Assembly (NCBI GenBank): GCA_964576075.1
Contig: CAZNTX010000010.1
Location: 1-64,000 of the forward strand
Reading direction: 5' to 3'
Length of the DNA: 64,000 nucleotides
DNA from: Thermohalobaculum sp964576075
Lineage (GTDB): Bacteria; Pseudomonadota; Alphaproteobacteria; Rhodobacterales; Rhodobacteraceae
Positions 25,498 through 33,629 of this stretch are shown in pieces. The translations under genes were made by a program, and so were the position numbers. Position 1 is the stretch's first letter. Each line of letters opens with the position of its first letter. The notes under the pieces were generated by a model. The model had not been told where the DNA came from. It worked only from the letters and a program-made list of their open reading frames with translations, and did not search any database.

Positions 25498-26259
25498 TCA
25501 GCCGCCGTAGATGTCGAAGTCGAAATACTTCTCGGCGATCGACTGATAGGTGCCGCTCTCGCGCAGCGCGTCGATGGCGGCGTTGAACTCGGCCTTCAGC
25601 TCGTCCGAGCCCTTGCGCAGGCCGATCCCTGCGCCCTCGCCGTGATATTCGGGAATCGAGTAGTCCTGGCCGAAGAAGGCGAAGCCCTCGCCGTTCTCGG
25701 TCTTGAGGAAGCCGTCGTCCATGGCGACCGAGTCGGCCATGATCGCGTCGACGCGGCCGGCCTGAAGGTCGAGATAGGCCTCGTCTTGGGTGCCGTAGAG
25801 CTTGAGCTCGACCTCGGGGAACTCGCTCTCCATGAAGTCCTGGTGGATCGTGCCGCGCTGCACGCCGACGACCTTGTCGGCGAGCGCCTCGGGCGTGTCC
25901 TCGAGCCCGGCGCCCTCGGGTCCGACGAACTTGGCCGGGGTCTGGTAGTACTTGTTGGTGAAGTCGATCACCTTCTGCCGATCCGGGGTGATCGACATCG
26001 AGGCGACGATCGCGTCGCATTTGCGCTCGAGCAGGGCGGGGATGATGCCGTCCCACTCGGTCTGCACGAGCTCGCACTCCTTGCCCATCTCCTCGCAGAG
26101 CGCATCCGCGATGTCGATGTCGAAGCCCTTGAGCTCGCCCGACGCGGTCACCTCGGAGAACGGCGGATAGGCGCCCTCGACGCAAATGCGCAGATCGGCG
26201 GCGGCGGCCTGGCCCGCGAGGGCGGCGGCGGCCAGGGCGGCGGCGAGAAGACGGGTCAT
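25498..26259 (-). CDS. Periplasmic amino-acid-binding protein (ABC transporter)
   Basis: A 253-residue SBP of the family-3 type. The signal peptide is residues 1-20 (LLAAALAAAALAGQAAA, then ADLRI). The mature start CVEGAYPPFSEV and the GFDIDIADALCEEMGKEC segment with the conserved Asp are diagnostic of polar amino-acid binders of the His/Lys/Arg/Gln group. AIVASMSITPDRQKVIDFTN near 85 and an Asp near 157 complete the ligand pocket. GGGAG precedes ATG 26259. The exact amino acid cannot be read from sequence. Confidence 0.93.
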   Translation of the reverse strand: MTRLLAAALAAAALAGQAAAADLRICVEGAYPPFSEVTASGELKGFDIDIADALCEEMGKECELVQTEWDGIIPALLERKCDAIVASMSITPDRQKVIDFTNKYYQTPAKFVGPEGAGLEDTPEALADKVVGVQRGTIHQDFMESEFPEVELKLYGTQDEAYLDLQAGRVDAIMADSVAMDDGFLKTENGEGFAFFGQDYSIPEYHGEGAGIGLRKGSDELKAEFNAAIDALRESGTYQSIAEKYFDFDIYGG

Positions 26260-26318
26260 CGGATGGCTCCCTGATGGTGGCGATGCACGCCCGCCCAGTT
26301 TGCAGAGCGTCAAAAAAC

Positions 26319-26405
26319 CGTCAATCTCGAAAATCTGCCCAAGGGCAGGGCAAGACCGAGGCGACGCCGCCTGTCCGCCCGCAAGGGGGGCTGCGTCAAT
26401 TTCGA
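26319..26405. promoter_or_regulatory. Direct repeat CGTCAATNTCGA in the SBP-sdhC divergent region
   Basis: CGTCAATCTCGA (26319-26330) and CGTCAATTTCGA (26394-26405) are 12-mers with one mismatch, 75 bases apart, in the 211-base region between two divergent operons. They could be paired sites for a regulator of sdh or of the transporter. I cannot assign -35/-10 boxes with confidence. Confidence 0.35.
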
Positions 26406-26470
26406 TGTGGAAACGGTCCGGGCCGAGGCATACGGTCCGCGCCAACCGCTCTCGAGCAACCGGAGAGACC

Positions 26471-26854
26471 ATGGCAGACGTGAACCGGGGGGCGAGGCCC
26501 CTCTCGCCGCATCTGACGATCTACAGGCCGCAATACACCTCCGTCCTTTCGATCCTGCACCGGATCACCGGGGTCGCGCTCAGCCTGGGCGCGGTCCTCG
26601 TCGTCTGGTGGCTGGTGGCCGCGGCGACGGGGCCCGAATATTTCGCCTATGCCGACGGGGTGCTGACCTCCTGGATCGGGCATCTCGTGCTGATCGGCTC
26701 GGCCTGGGCGCTGTCCTACCACACGGCGAACGGCATCCGGCATCTGTTCTGGGACATGGGTTACGGCTTCGAACTCGGCACCGCGGAGAAATCCGGCTAT
26801 GCCGTTCTCATCGCCTCGGTCGTCCTGACCGGCCTGCTGATCCTGCTCGCCTGA
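26471..26854 (+). CDS. sdhC: Succinate dehydrogenase cytochrome b556 subunit
   Basis: The 127-residue membrane anchor of complex II with three helices (about 28-52, 62-85 and 105-126). It has RPLSPHLTIYRPQYTSVLSILHR at the start, including the Ser and Arg of the quinone site, and the haem-ligand His in SYHTANGIRHLFWDMG. ATG 26471 follows GGAGAG. It is the first gene of the sdh operon. Confidence 0.96.
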   Translation: MADVNRGARPLSPHLTIYRPQYTSVLSILHRITGVALSLGAVLVVWWLVAAATGPEYFAYADGVLTSWIGHLVLIGSAWALSYHTANGIRHLFWDMGYGFELGTAEKSGYAVLIASVVLTGLLILLA

Positions 26855-26864
26855 GGAGGGAGAG

Positions 26865-27257
26865 ATGAGCTACCGCACGGCGAAGGCCCGCGTCACCGGC
26901 TTCGGCGCCGCCGGCCACGGCACCGGGCATTGGTGGAGCCAGCGCGTCTCCTCGGTCGCGCTGATCCCGCTCGCGATCCTCTGGGCGGTTCCCTTCGCGG
27001 GGGCGCTCGGCGAGGGGCACGCGGCGGTGCTCGAGCTCTACCGGAGCCCCTTTCACGCGATCGTCGCGGCGCTGTTCGTCGCCGTGACCTTCCACCACCA
27101 CGCGCAGGGCTTGCAGGTGGTGATCGAGGATTACGTCCACCACAAGGGCTGGCGGACCTTCGCGCTCCTGGCGAACACGCTGCTTTGCGGGTTCCTGGGC
27201 TTCGCGGGCGTGTTCGCCATTCTGATGATCGCCGTCTCGGCGCCGGCGCCCGCCTGA
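26865..27257 (+). CDS. sdhD: Succinate dehydrogenase hydrophobic membrane anchor
   Basis: The 130-residue second anchor of complex II with three helices. HHHAQGLQVVIEDYVHHKG near 67-85 carries the haem-ligand His and the quinone-site Asp-Tyr pair. GTGHWWSQRVSSVALIPLAI near 20-40 begins the first helix. ATG 26865 follows GAGGAGGGAGAG, 10 bases after sdhC. Confidence 0.94.
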   Translation: MSYRTAKARVTGFGAAGHGTGHWWSQRVSSVALIPLAILWAVPFAGALGEGHAAVLELYRSPFHAIVAALFVAVTFHHHAQGLQVVIEDYVHHKGWRTFALLANTLLCGFLGFAGVFAILMIAVSAPAPA

Positions 27258-27295
27258 GGCGCGGCCCGCGCCGCCCATCCGCGAGAGGGACCGAC

Positions 27296-29098
27296 ATGGC
27301 TGCTTACGATCTCATCGACCATACTTACGACGTCATCGTCGTCGGCGCCGGCGGGGCCGGCCTGCGCGCGACCCTCGGCATGGCCGAGCGCGGCTTCAAG
27401 ACCGCCTGCGTCACCAAGGTCTTCCCCACCCGCAGCCACACCGTGGCGGCCCAGGGCGGCATCGCCGCCTCGCTCACCAATATGGGCCCCGACCACTGGC
27501 AGTGGCACATGTACGACACCGTCAAGGGCTCCGACTGGCTCGGCGACATGGACGCCATGGAGTATCTCGCCCGCGAGGCGCCCGAGTCGGTGCTCGAGCT
27601 CGAGCATTACGGCGTGCCCTTCTCCCGCACCGAGGAGGGCAAGATCTACCAGCGCCCCTTCGGCGGGCACACCACCGAATTCGGCGAGGGCCCGCCGGTG
27701 CAGCGCACCTGCGCCGCCGCCGACCGCACGGGCCATGCGATCCTGCACACCCTCTACGGCCGCGCGCTCAAGGAGAACGCCGAGTTCTTCATCGAGTATT
27801 TCGCGACCGATCTGATCATGACCGACGACGGCGAGTGCGCCGGCCTCATCGCATGGAAGCTCGACGACGGGACTATGCACCGCTTCTCCGCCAAGCAGGT
27901 TGTGCTCGCCACCGGCGGCTACGGGCGCGCCTATTTCTCCTGCACCTCGGCGCACACCTGCACCGGCGACGGCAACGGGATGGTCGCCCGCGCCGGCATC
28001 CCGCTGCAGGACATGGAGTTCGTGCAGTTCCACCCCACCGGCGTCTACGGCGCAGGCTGCCTCATCACCGAGGGCGCCCGCGGCGAGGGCGGCTATCTCA
28101 CCAACTCCGAGGGCGAGCGCTTCATGGAGCGCTATGCGCCGACCTACAAGGACCTCGCCTCGCGCGACGTGGTCTCCCGCTGCATGACCATGGAGATCCG
28201 CGACGGGCGCGGCGTCGGCCCCGAGAAGGACCACATCTATCTCCACCTCAACCACCTGCCGCCGGAGCAGCTCGCGCTGCGCCTGCCCGGCATCTCAGAG
28301 ACCGCGCGGATCTTCGCCGGCGTCGACGTGACCCGCGACCCGATCCCGGTGCTGCCGACGGTGCACTACAACATGGGCGGCATCCCGACGAACTATTGGG
28401 GCGAGGTGCTGAACCCGACGGAGGAGGAGCCCGACCGCGTCGTCCCCGGCCTCATGGCCTGCGGCGAGGCGGCCTGCGCGAGCGTCCACGGCGCGAACCG
28501 CCTCGGCTCCAACTCGCTGACCGATCTCGTGGTCTTCGGCCGCGCCGCCGCGATCCGCACGGCCGCGGTGATGTCGCCGGGCGGGCCCAACCCGGAGATG
28601 CCCGCCCGCGCCGTCGACGAGGCGCTCGACCGGTTCGACAAGCTCCGCCACGCCAAGGGCGGCGTGCCGACCGCCACGCTCCGCCGCGAGCTGCAGCGGG
28701 CGATGCAGGAGGACGCCGCCGTCTTCCGCACCTCCGAGAGCCTGCGGCAGGGCTGCGCCCGGGTCTCCAAAGTCGACGCCGCCTTCGACGATGTGAGCGT
28801 CACCGACCGCTCGCTGATCTGGAATTCCGATCTGATGGAGACGCTGGAACTCGCCAACCTCCTGCCGAACGCCCTCGCCACCGTCTTTTCGGCCGAGGCG
28901 CGCAAGGAGAGCCGCGGCGCCCATGCCCATGAGGACTACCCAGACCGCGACGACGAGGCCTGGCGGGTGCACTCCCTCGCCTGGGTCAACGGCGAGACCC
29001 GCCTCGGCTATCGCCCGGTGAAGACCCAGCCCCTCACCGCCGAGAACGCCGGCGGCATCCCCCTCGCCCGCGTCGCCCCCAAGGCGCGGGTCTACTGA
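27296..29098 (+). CDS. sdhA: Succinate dehydrogenase flavoprotein subunit
   Basis: The 600-residue FAD subunit that oxidises succinate to fumarate on the cytoplasmic face. It has the dinucleotide motif VVGAGGAGLRA (15-25), covalent FAD-binding His48 in TRSHTVAAQGG, the substrate segment QFHPTG near 245, and ACGEAACASVHGANRLGSNSL near 387. It terminates in the usual HEDYPDRDD-WRVHSLAW region. ATG 27296 follows GAGAGGGA. In the canonical operon sdhB follows directly; here four methyltransferase genes intervene. Confidence 0.98.
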   Translation: MAAYDLIDHTYDVIVVGAGGAGLRATLGMAERGFKTACVTKVFPTRSHTVAAQGGIAASLTNMGPDHWQWHMYDTVKGSDWLGDMDAMEYLAREAPESVLELEHYGVPFSRTEEGKIYQRPFGGHTTEFGEGPPVQRTCAAADRTGHAILHTLYGRALKENAEFFIEYFATDLIMTDDGECAGLIAWKLDDGTMHRFSAKQVVLATGGYGRAYFSCTSAHTCTGDGNGMVARAGIPLQDMEFVQFHPTGVYGAGCLITEGARGEGGYLTNSEGERFMERYAPTYKDLASRDVVSRCMTMEIRDGRGVGPEKDHIYLHLNHLPPEQLALRLPGISETARIFAGVDVTRDPIPVLPTVHYNMGGIPTNYWGEVLNPTEEEPDRVVPGLMACGEAACASVHGANRLGSNSLTDLVVFGRAAAIRTAAVMSPGGPNPEMPARAVDEALDRFDKLRHAKGGVPTATLRRELQRAMQEDAAVFRTSESLRQGCARVSKVDAAFDDVSVTDRSLIWNSDLMETLELANLLPNALATVFSAEARKESRGAHAHEDYPDRDDEAWRVHSLAWVNGETRLGYRPVKTQPLTAENAGGIPLARVAPKARVY

Positions 29099-29122
29099 CG
29101 CGGGTCGCCCCGGAGAGTCTCG

Positions 29123-29908
29123 ATGATGGACACGATCTACGCAGACCCGACGCACCCGACCTCGCTCGCGGACTGCCACTTCTACCACACGATGGACCTC
29201 CCCGGGCATGGAACCGTGGAGGGCGTCTGGGATCTCCGCGGCGAGTTCGAGGCCTACACCAATGCCTTCGACTTCGCCGGAAAGCGCGTGCTCGACATCG
29301 GCGCGGGCAGCGGGTTCCTGTCGTTCTCGGCCGAGCAGGCCGGCGCGGCGGAGATCGTCTCCTTCGATCTCGATCATTCCTGCCGGCAGGACTTTCTGCC
29401 CTTCCACCACAAGCTCCGCTATCGCGACCCCGAGGCGCACTACGCCGCGCACAACGCCTGGATCGCGCAGTGGCACAACGCCTATTGGCTGGCCCATGCG
29501 GCGCTAGGCTCCCGGGCCAAAGCGCATTACGGCGATGTCTACCAACTTCCAGAGGGGCTCGGGCAGTTCGACGTGGCGCTCGTCGGCTCGATCCTCGAGC
29601 ACCTCGCCGACCCGATCAAGGCGCTCGCCTCCATCGCCCGGCGCACGGAAGGGCACATGATCATCGTCACCCCGATGCTGGAGACCGACCGCAAGGTGGC
29701 CGAATTCATGGGCGACCGCGCCAATCCGGATGTCGACTACGTGTTCTGGACCAATTCCCGCGGCGTGTTCGACCATGTGCTCGCCATGCTGGGCTTCGAG
29801 ATCGAGCGCGCGTCGAAGCGCGAGTTTCTCCATCGCAAGGCGGGACGGCGGAGCACGCGCCATGTCCTGACCGCTCGGCGCGTCGCGGGCGGCGCCGACG
29901 CGGCCTGA
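29123..29908 (+). CDS. Class I SAM-dependent methyltransferase (MT1)
   Basis: A 261-residue Rossmann-fold methyltransferase. SAM motif I is VLDIGAGSGFLSF near 56, motif II acidic FDLD near 80, and the motif IV/post region is QFDVALVGSILEHLADPIKAL near 148. Its N-terminus (HFYHTMDLPGHGTVEGVWDLR) resembles the tRNA-wobble-uridine type and glycan-cluster methyltransferases, so the substrate remains open. It starts 24 bases after sdhA and is co-directional, so it should be in the sdh transcript. Confidence 0.83.
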   Translation: MMDTIYADPTHPTSLADCHFYHTMDLPGHGTVEGVWDLRGEFEAYTNAFDFAGKRVLDIGAGSGFLSFSAEQAGAAEIVSFDLDHSCRQDFLPFHHKLRYRDPEAHYAAHNAWIAQWHNAYWLAHAALGSRAKAHYGDVYQLPEGLGQFDVALVGSILEHLADPIKALASIARRTEGHMIIVTPMLETDRKVAEFMGDRANPDVDYVFWTNSRGVFDHVLAMLGFEIERASKREFLHRKAGRRSTRHVLTARRVAGGADAA

Positions 29909-29921
29909 TCGGATCGCGCGC

Positions 29922-30695
29922 GTGGGGATCGGCCTGCCCCTAGGACTGAAGCGCCGGCTCGCGCCGGCCCTCAGGCTCGTGTCGATCCCGGTCGTGCGGG
30001 CGATCGTGACGCTCGACCGCGAGTCGGTGGTCGTCCCCTCCCGGGGGGTGCGCGAGTGCACGGTCTGCGGGTATCGCGGGCCGTTTCGCTCCTTCGCGGG
30101 GCTCGTGCCTCGGTTCGACGCGATCTGCCCGGGCTGTGGCGGGCTCGAGCGCCATCGCCTGCTGTTTCTCGCGATGGAGCGCACGGGGCTTCTGCCGGAA
30201 GGGATCGACCTCCTCCACATCGCGCCAGAGCCCGCGATCTCCGAGCGGCTGCGCGCCCGATGCCGCCGCTACGTAACCGCCGATCTCGAGATGCCGGGGG
30301 TGGACGTGACCGCCGACATCGCCGATCTGCCCTTCGCCGATGGGGAGTTCGACGCCGTCCTCTGCAACCAGGTGATCGAGCACGTCCCGGACGACGCCGC
30401 CGCGCTGCGCGAGCTCGGCCGGGTGCTGCGCCCGGGGGGCGTCGCCGTCGTGACCACGCCGGTGATCGAGGGGATGGACGCGACCTACGAGGCGCCCGAG
30501 GCGCGGAGCGTCGCGGAGCGGCGGCTCCATTTCGGGCAGGGCGACCATCTCCGCCTCTATGGCCGAGACATCCGCGAGCGCATCGCCGCGGCCGGCTTCG
30601 CGCTCGAGGAGGTGGGCAGCACGGGGGCCGACTGCGCCCGCCATGCGCTGCAATGGGGCGAGCGGCTCTTTCTCTGCCGCCGCACGGAGGGCTGA
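29922..30695 (+). CDS. Methyltransferase with N-terminal zinc ribbon (MT2)
   Basis: A 257-residue protein starting at GTG 29922, with no ATG in a sensible place. Residues 46-75 hold two CxxC pairs (CTVCGYRG and CPGCGG followed by LERHR), a zinc-ribbon-like module. The methyltransferase domain follows, but motif I is replaced by LLHIAPEPAISERL. FDAVLCNQVIEHVPDD near 146 and VLRPGGVAVVTTPV are normal. This is a recognisable bacterial methyltransferase subgroup of unknown substrate. It is paralogous to MT3. Confidence 0.8.
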   Translation: MGIGLPLGLKRRLAPALRLVSIPVVRAIVTLDRESVVVPSRGVRECTVCGYRGPFRSFAGLVPRFDAICPGCGGLERHRLLFLAMERTGLLPEGIDLLHIAPEPAISERLRARCRRYVTADLEMPGVDVTADIADLPFADGEFDAVLCNQVIEHVPDDAAALRELGRVLRPGGVAVVTTPVIEGMDATYEAPEARSVAERRLHFGQGDHLRLYGRDIRERIAAAGFALEEVGSTGADCARHALQWGERLFLCRRTEG

Positions 30696-30702
30696 GGGGG
30701 CG

Positions 30703-31452
30703 ATGGAGGGCAAGCCACGCTGGTCGCCGCCCGGCTCGCGCAGCGCCGAGGAGATCGCCCGCATCCGCGCCTTCCGCGCCGACCGGGCGATGCGCCATGT
30801 CCGCGCCCTCGCCGAAGCGGGGCCGGAGCGGCTCTGCCCGATCTGCGGCTATCGCGGGGCGTTCTCCCCGGTGCGCCACAAGCCCGCGATCTGGTGCCCG
30901 CAATGCGACAGCCGCCCGCGCCACCGGCTGATGCGGCTCTGGATGGACCGGGCGCTCGCCCTGCCCCCTGGGGCGGAGGTGATCCATTTCGCCGCCGAGC
31001 CCTGGGTGCGCGGCTGGATGGAGGCCCGCGGCGCGCGCTACCGCACGGCCGACATCACCGACGCCTTCGATCTCCGCCTCGACATCGAGGCGATGGACCT
31101 CGCCGATGGCTGCCTCGATCTCCTCATCGCCAATCACGTTCTCGAGCATGTGGACGACGCCCGCGCGCTGGCCGAGATCGCGCGGGTGCTGAAGCCCGGC
31201 GGCCGGGCGCTCCTCACCGTGCCCCTCGTCGAGGGCTGGGACGAGACCTACGAAGTGCCGGGGCTCGACGCGGCGACCCGGGCCGAGCGCTACGGCGACC
31301 CGGACCACCGCCGCTTCTACGGCCGGGATTTCCGCGACCGCATTCGCGCGGCCGGCCTCGCCCTCTCGGAATTCGCCGCGACCGAGCCCGACGTCTCCGC
31401 CCACGGCCTCCACCGCGGCGAGCGGGTCTTCATCGCGGGGCGGGCCCCATGA
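30703..31452 (+). CDS. Methyltransferase with N-terminal zinc ribbon (MT3)
   Basis: A 249-residue paralogue of MT2. CPICGYRG and CPQCDS followed by RPRHR (residues about 45-77) form the zinc-ribbon module. Motif I is VIHFAAEPWVRGWM instead of the glycine-rich loop, and DLLIANHVLEHVDDARAL and VLKPGGRALLTVPL follow. The shared RRFYGRDFRDRIRAAG near the C-terminus matches MT2's LRLYGRDIRERIAAAG. Its GAGGGGG ribosome-binding site overlaps MT2's stop codon, so translation is coupled. Confidence 0.8.
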   Translation: MEGKPRWSPPGSRSAEEIARIRAFRADRAMRHVRALAEAGPERLCPICGYRGAFSPVRHKPAIWCPQCDSRPRHRLMRLWMDRALALPPGAEVIHFAAEPWVRGWMEARGARYRTADITDAFDLRLDIEAMDLADGCLDLLIANHVLEHVDDARALAEIARVLKPGGRALLTVPLVEGWDETYEVPGLDAATRAERYGDPDHRRFYGRDFRDRIRAAGLALSEFAATEPDVSAHGLHRGERVFIAGRAP

Positions 31453-32462
31453 GCCTGCCCGCGCCCGGCCGCCGCCCCCCCTTCGCCCGGCTTCTGCGGA
31501 ATGCCCGGAACGCACGAGATTGGCTGCTCTGGGCCTGGGCGCATCGCAAGCCCTCGGCGCGGCTGCGGGCGCTGCGCGAGTTCGAGGCCCGCCACGCGAC
31601 AGCGCCGGCGATCCGCGTCGATGTCGAGGCCGGGGAGGAGGCGCGCGCCCGCCTCGTCGCGCGGATCGAGGAGAGCTGGCGCGCCTTCGGCGAGAGCGAG
31701 CCCCATTGGTCGGTGCTGACCGACCCGGCCTACCGCGCCGAGCGCATCGGCGAGACCGCCCGCGCCTTCTACCGCTCCGGCGAGGCGGAGATCGACCGGG
31801 TGCGCCGGGATTTCGCCCGCGCCGGGGCGGACTTCGCCGCGCTCTCCCGGGTGCTCGACTATGGCTGCGGGGTCGGGCGGGTGAGCGCGGCCTTCGCGCG
31901 GGCGGGCAAGGCGGTGATCGGGGTCGACGTCTCGGAGCCCCATCTCGCCCTCGCCCGGAAGGCCTGCGAGGGGGTCGGCCCCGGCCGCGCCGAGTTCCGC
32001 CGCCTGACGCGCCTCGCGGAGATCGACGATCTGCCGCAGGTGGACCTTCTGTTCTCCGTCATCGTGCTGCAGCACAACCCGCCCCCGGTGATCGCCGAGA
32101 TCCTCTCCCGCGCCCTCGCCCGCGTCGCGCCCGGCGGCTATGCCTGGTTCCAGTTGCCGACCTATATGGAGGGCTACGGCTACGATCTCACGGCCGATCT
32201 CGATGCGGCGCCGGGGGAGATGGAATTCCACCTCCTGCCCCAGGCGACGGTGTTCCGCCTGCTAGACCAGGCGGGCTTCGTGCCGCTCGAGGTGCGCCCG
32301 AGTCCTGTCGGCTTCCAGCCCGAGGTGGCGAGCCACATCTTCCTCGCCCGCCGCCGCCCGGACGGACGTCACGACGCATGCCCAGCCCCGGGCGAAGGGG
32401 CTATCTCTCACGCGACAGACGCGGCGGCCCCGCGCCAGAGACGAGGAGACGAGGATGGTTGA
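31449..32462 (+). CDS. Class I SAM-dependent methyltransferase (MT4)
   Basis: A 337-residue methyltransferase that begins at an ATGA overlap with MT3 and ends 8 bases inside sdhB. An N-terminal helical region (1-130) precedes motif I VLDYGCGVGRVSAAFA near 137, GVDVSEPHLALARKA near 157, LLFSVIVLQHNPP near 198 and APGGYAWFQLPTY near 222. No zinc ribbon is present. The last 35 or so residues run through the sdhB ribosome-binding site. Its substrate is unknown. Confidence 0.8.
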   Translation: MSLPAPGRRPPFARLLRNARNARDWLLWAWAHRKPSARLRALREFEARHATAPAIRVDVEAGEEARARLVARIEESWRAFGESEPHWSVLTDPAYRAERIGETARAFYRSGEAEIDRVRRDFARAGADFAALSRVLDYGCGVGRVSAAFARAGKAVIGVDVSEPHLALARKACEGVGPGRAEFRRLTRLAEIDDLPQVDLLFSVIVLQHNPPPVIAEILSRALARVAPGGYAWFQLPTYMEGYGYDLTADLDAAPGEMEFHLLPQATVFRLLDQAGFVPLEVRPSPVGFQPEVASHIFLARRRPDGRHDACPAPGEGAISHATDAAAPRQRRGDEDG

Positions 32463-33234
32463 GCTCGCCCTGCCCAAGAACTCCCGCATCACGGTCGGCA
32501 AGACCTGGCCGAAGCCCGAGGGGGCGAAAGATCTCCGCGAGATCCGTGTCTATCGCTGGGATCCGGACACCGGCGACAACCCCCGCGTCGACACCTACTA
32601 TATCGACGCGGCCGAGTGCGGCCCGATGGTCCTCGACGCCATCATCAAGATCAAGAACGAGATCGACCCGACGCTGACCTTCCGCCGCTCCTGCCGCGAG
32701 GGGATCTGCGGCTCCTGCGCGATGAACATCGACGGGACCAACACCCTCGCCTGCACCAAGGGGATCGACGAAGTCTCCGGCCCGATCAAGATCTACCCCC
32801 TGCCCCACATGCCCGTGGTGAAGGACCTCGTGCCGGACCTCACCCATTTCTACGCCCAGCACGCCCAGGTGAAGCCCTGGCTCGAGACCGAGACGCCGGA
32901 GCCCGAGACCGAGTGGCGCCAGTCCGAGGAGGACCGCGCGAAGCTCGACGGGCTTTACGAGTGCATCCTCTGCGCCTGCTGCTCCACCTCCTGCCCGTCC
33001 TACTGGTGGAACGGCGACCGCTATCTCGGCCCCGCCGCGCTCCTCCACGCCTATCGCTGGCTGATCGACAGCCGCGACGAGGCGACCGGCGAGCGCCTCG
33101 ACGATCTCGAGGACCCCTTCCGCCTCTATCGCTGCCACACCATCATGAACTGCGCGAAGGCTTGTCCGAAGGGGCTCAACCCCGCCAAGGCGATCGCCGA
33201 GATCAAGAAGATGATGGTCGAGCGCCAGCTCTGA
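32455..33234 (+). CDS. sdhB: Succinate dehydrogenase iron-sulfur subunit
   Basis: The 259-residue electron-transfer subunit of complex II. [2Fe-2S] ligands are in SCREGICGSCAMNIDGTNTLAC near 82-103. [4Fe-4S] and [3Fe-4S] ligands are in CILCACCSTSCPSYWW near 169 and CHTIMNCAKACPKGLNP near 226. The start ATG 32455 follows GACGAGGAGACGAG. The gene overlaps the end of MT4 by 8 bases, so its translation may depend on ribosomes leaving MT4. Confidence 0.98.
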   Translation: MVELALPKNSRITVGKTWPKPEGAKDLREIRVYRWDPDTGDNPRVDTYYIDAAECGPMVLDAIIKIKNEIDPTLTFRRSCREGICGSCAMNIDGTNTLACTKGIDEVSGPIKIYPLPHMPVVKDLVPDLTHFYAQHAQVKPWLETETPEPETEWRQSEEDRAKLDGLYECILCACCSTSCPSYWWNGDRYLGPAALLHAYRWLIDSRDEATGERLDDLEDPFRLYRCHTIMNCAKACPKGLNPAKAIAEIKKMMVERQL

Positions 33235-33240
33235 CCCGCC

Positions 33241-33262
33241 CGGGGGCGCTCAGCCGCCCCCG
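33241..33262 (+). terminator. Hairpin after sdhB
   Basis: CGGGGGC (33241-33247) and GCCCCCG (33256-33262) form a 7-bp stem with an 8-base loop just after the sdhB stop, but there is no T-run. It also covers the end of the small opposing gene. It may mark the sdh operon's 3' end. Confidence 0.35.
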
Positions 33263-33495
33263 TCGCCGCCGCCATCCCCGCTCGGCCCGCCCGGGCCGGG
33301 CCCGCGGGGGCCGAAGCCCTGCGAGATCAGAAACAGCACCACCCCGGCCGCCACGGCGGCGAAGGCGAGCTCCCAGGGTTCGTCGAGAAGCCGGGCGGCA
33401 TGGTCCGTGACGTCGAGCGGGCCATACTCCGAGGGCTCCGCCGCCGTCTCCCCGCCAGGGGCTTGGAGGAACCCCTCCGTCGCTCTCGGTTCCAT
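33250..33495 (-). CDS. Small single-span membrane protein
   Basis: An 81-residue protein from ATG 33495, chosen because GGGGAGAG precedes it; ATG 33522 is in frame but has no site. One hydrophobic helix (about residues 43-60, LAFAAVAAGVVLFLISQG) is followed by a Gly/Pro-rich tail. EYGPLDVTDHAARLLDEPWE before the helix looks like a folded or amphipathic segment. I recognise no family. It is a lone gene convergent with sdhB. Confidence 0.6.
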   Translation of the reverse strand: MEPRATEGFLQAPGGETAAEPSEYGPLDVTDHAARLLDEPWELAFAAVAAGVVLFLISQGFGPRGPGPGGPSGDGGGDGGG

Positions 33496-33629
33496 CGCGC
33501 TCTCCCCCGCGCCGGCCGCCATCCGAGCCTAGCAGATCGCCCGCGGCGGCGACACCGGTCGCCGGGTTGCGCCCCGCGCCCGCCCGATTACCTCTCGCCC
33601 CATCGCCAGACGAGAGCCCGGAGCCCCAG

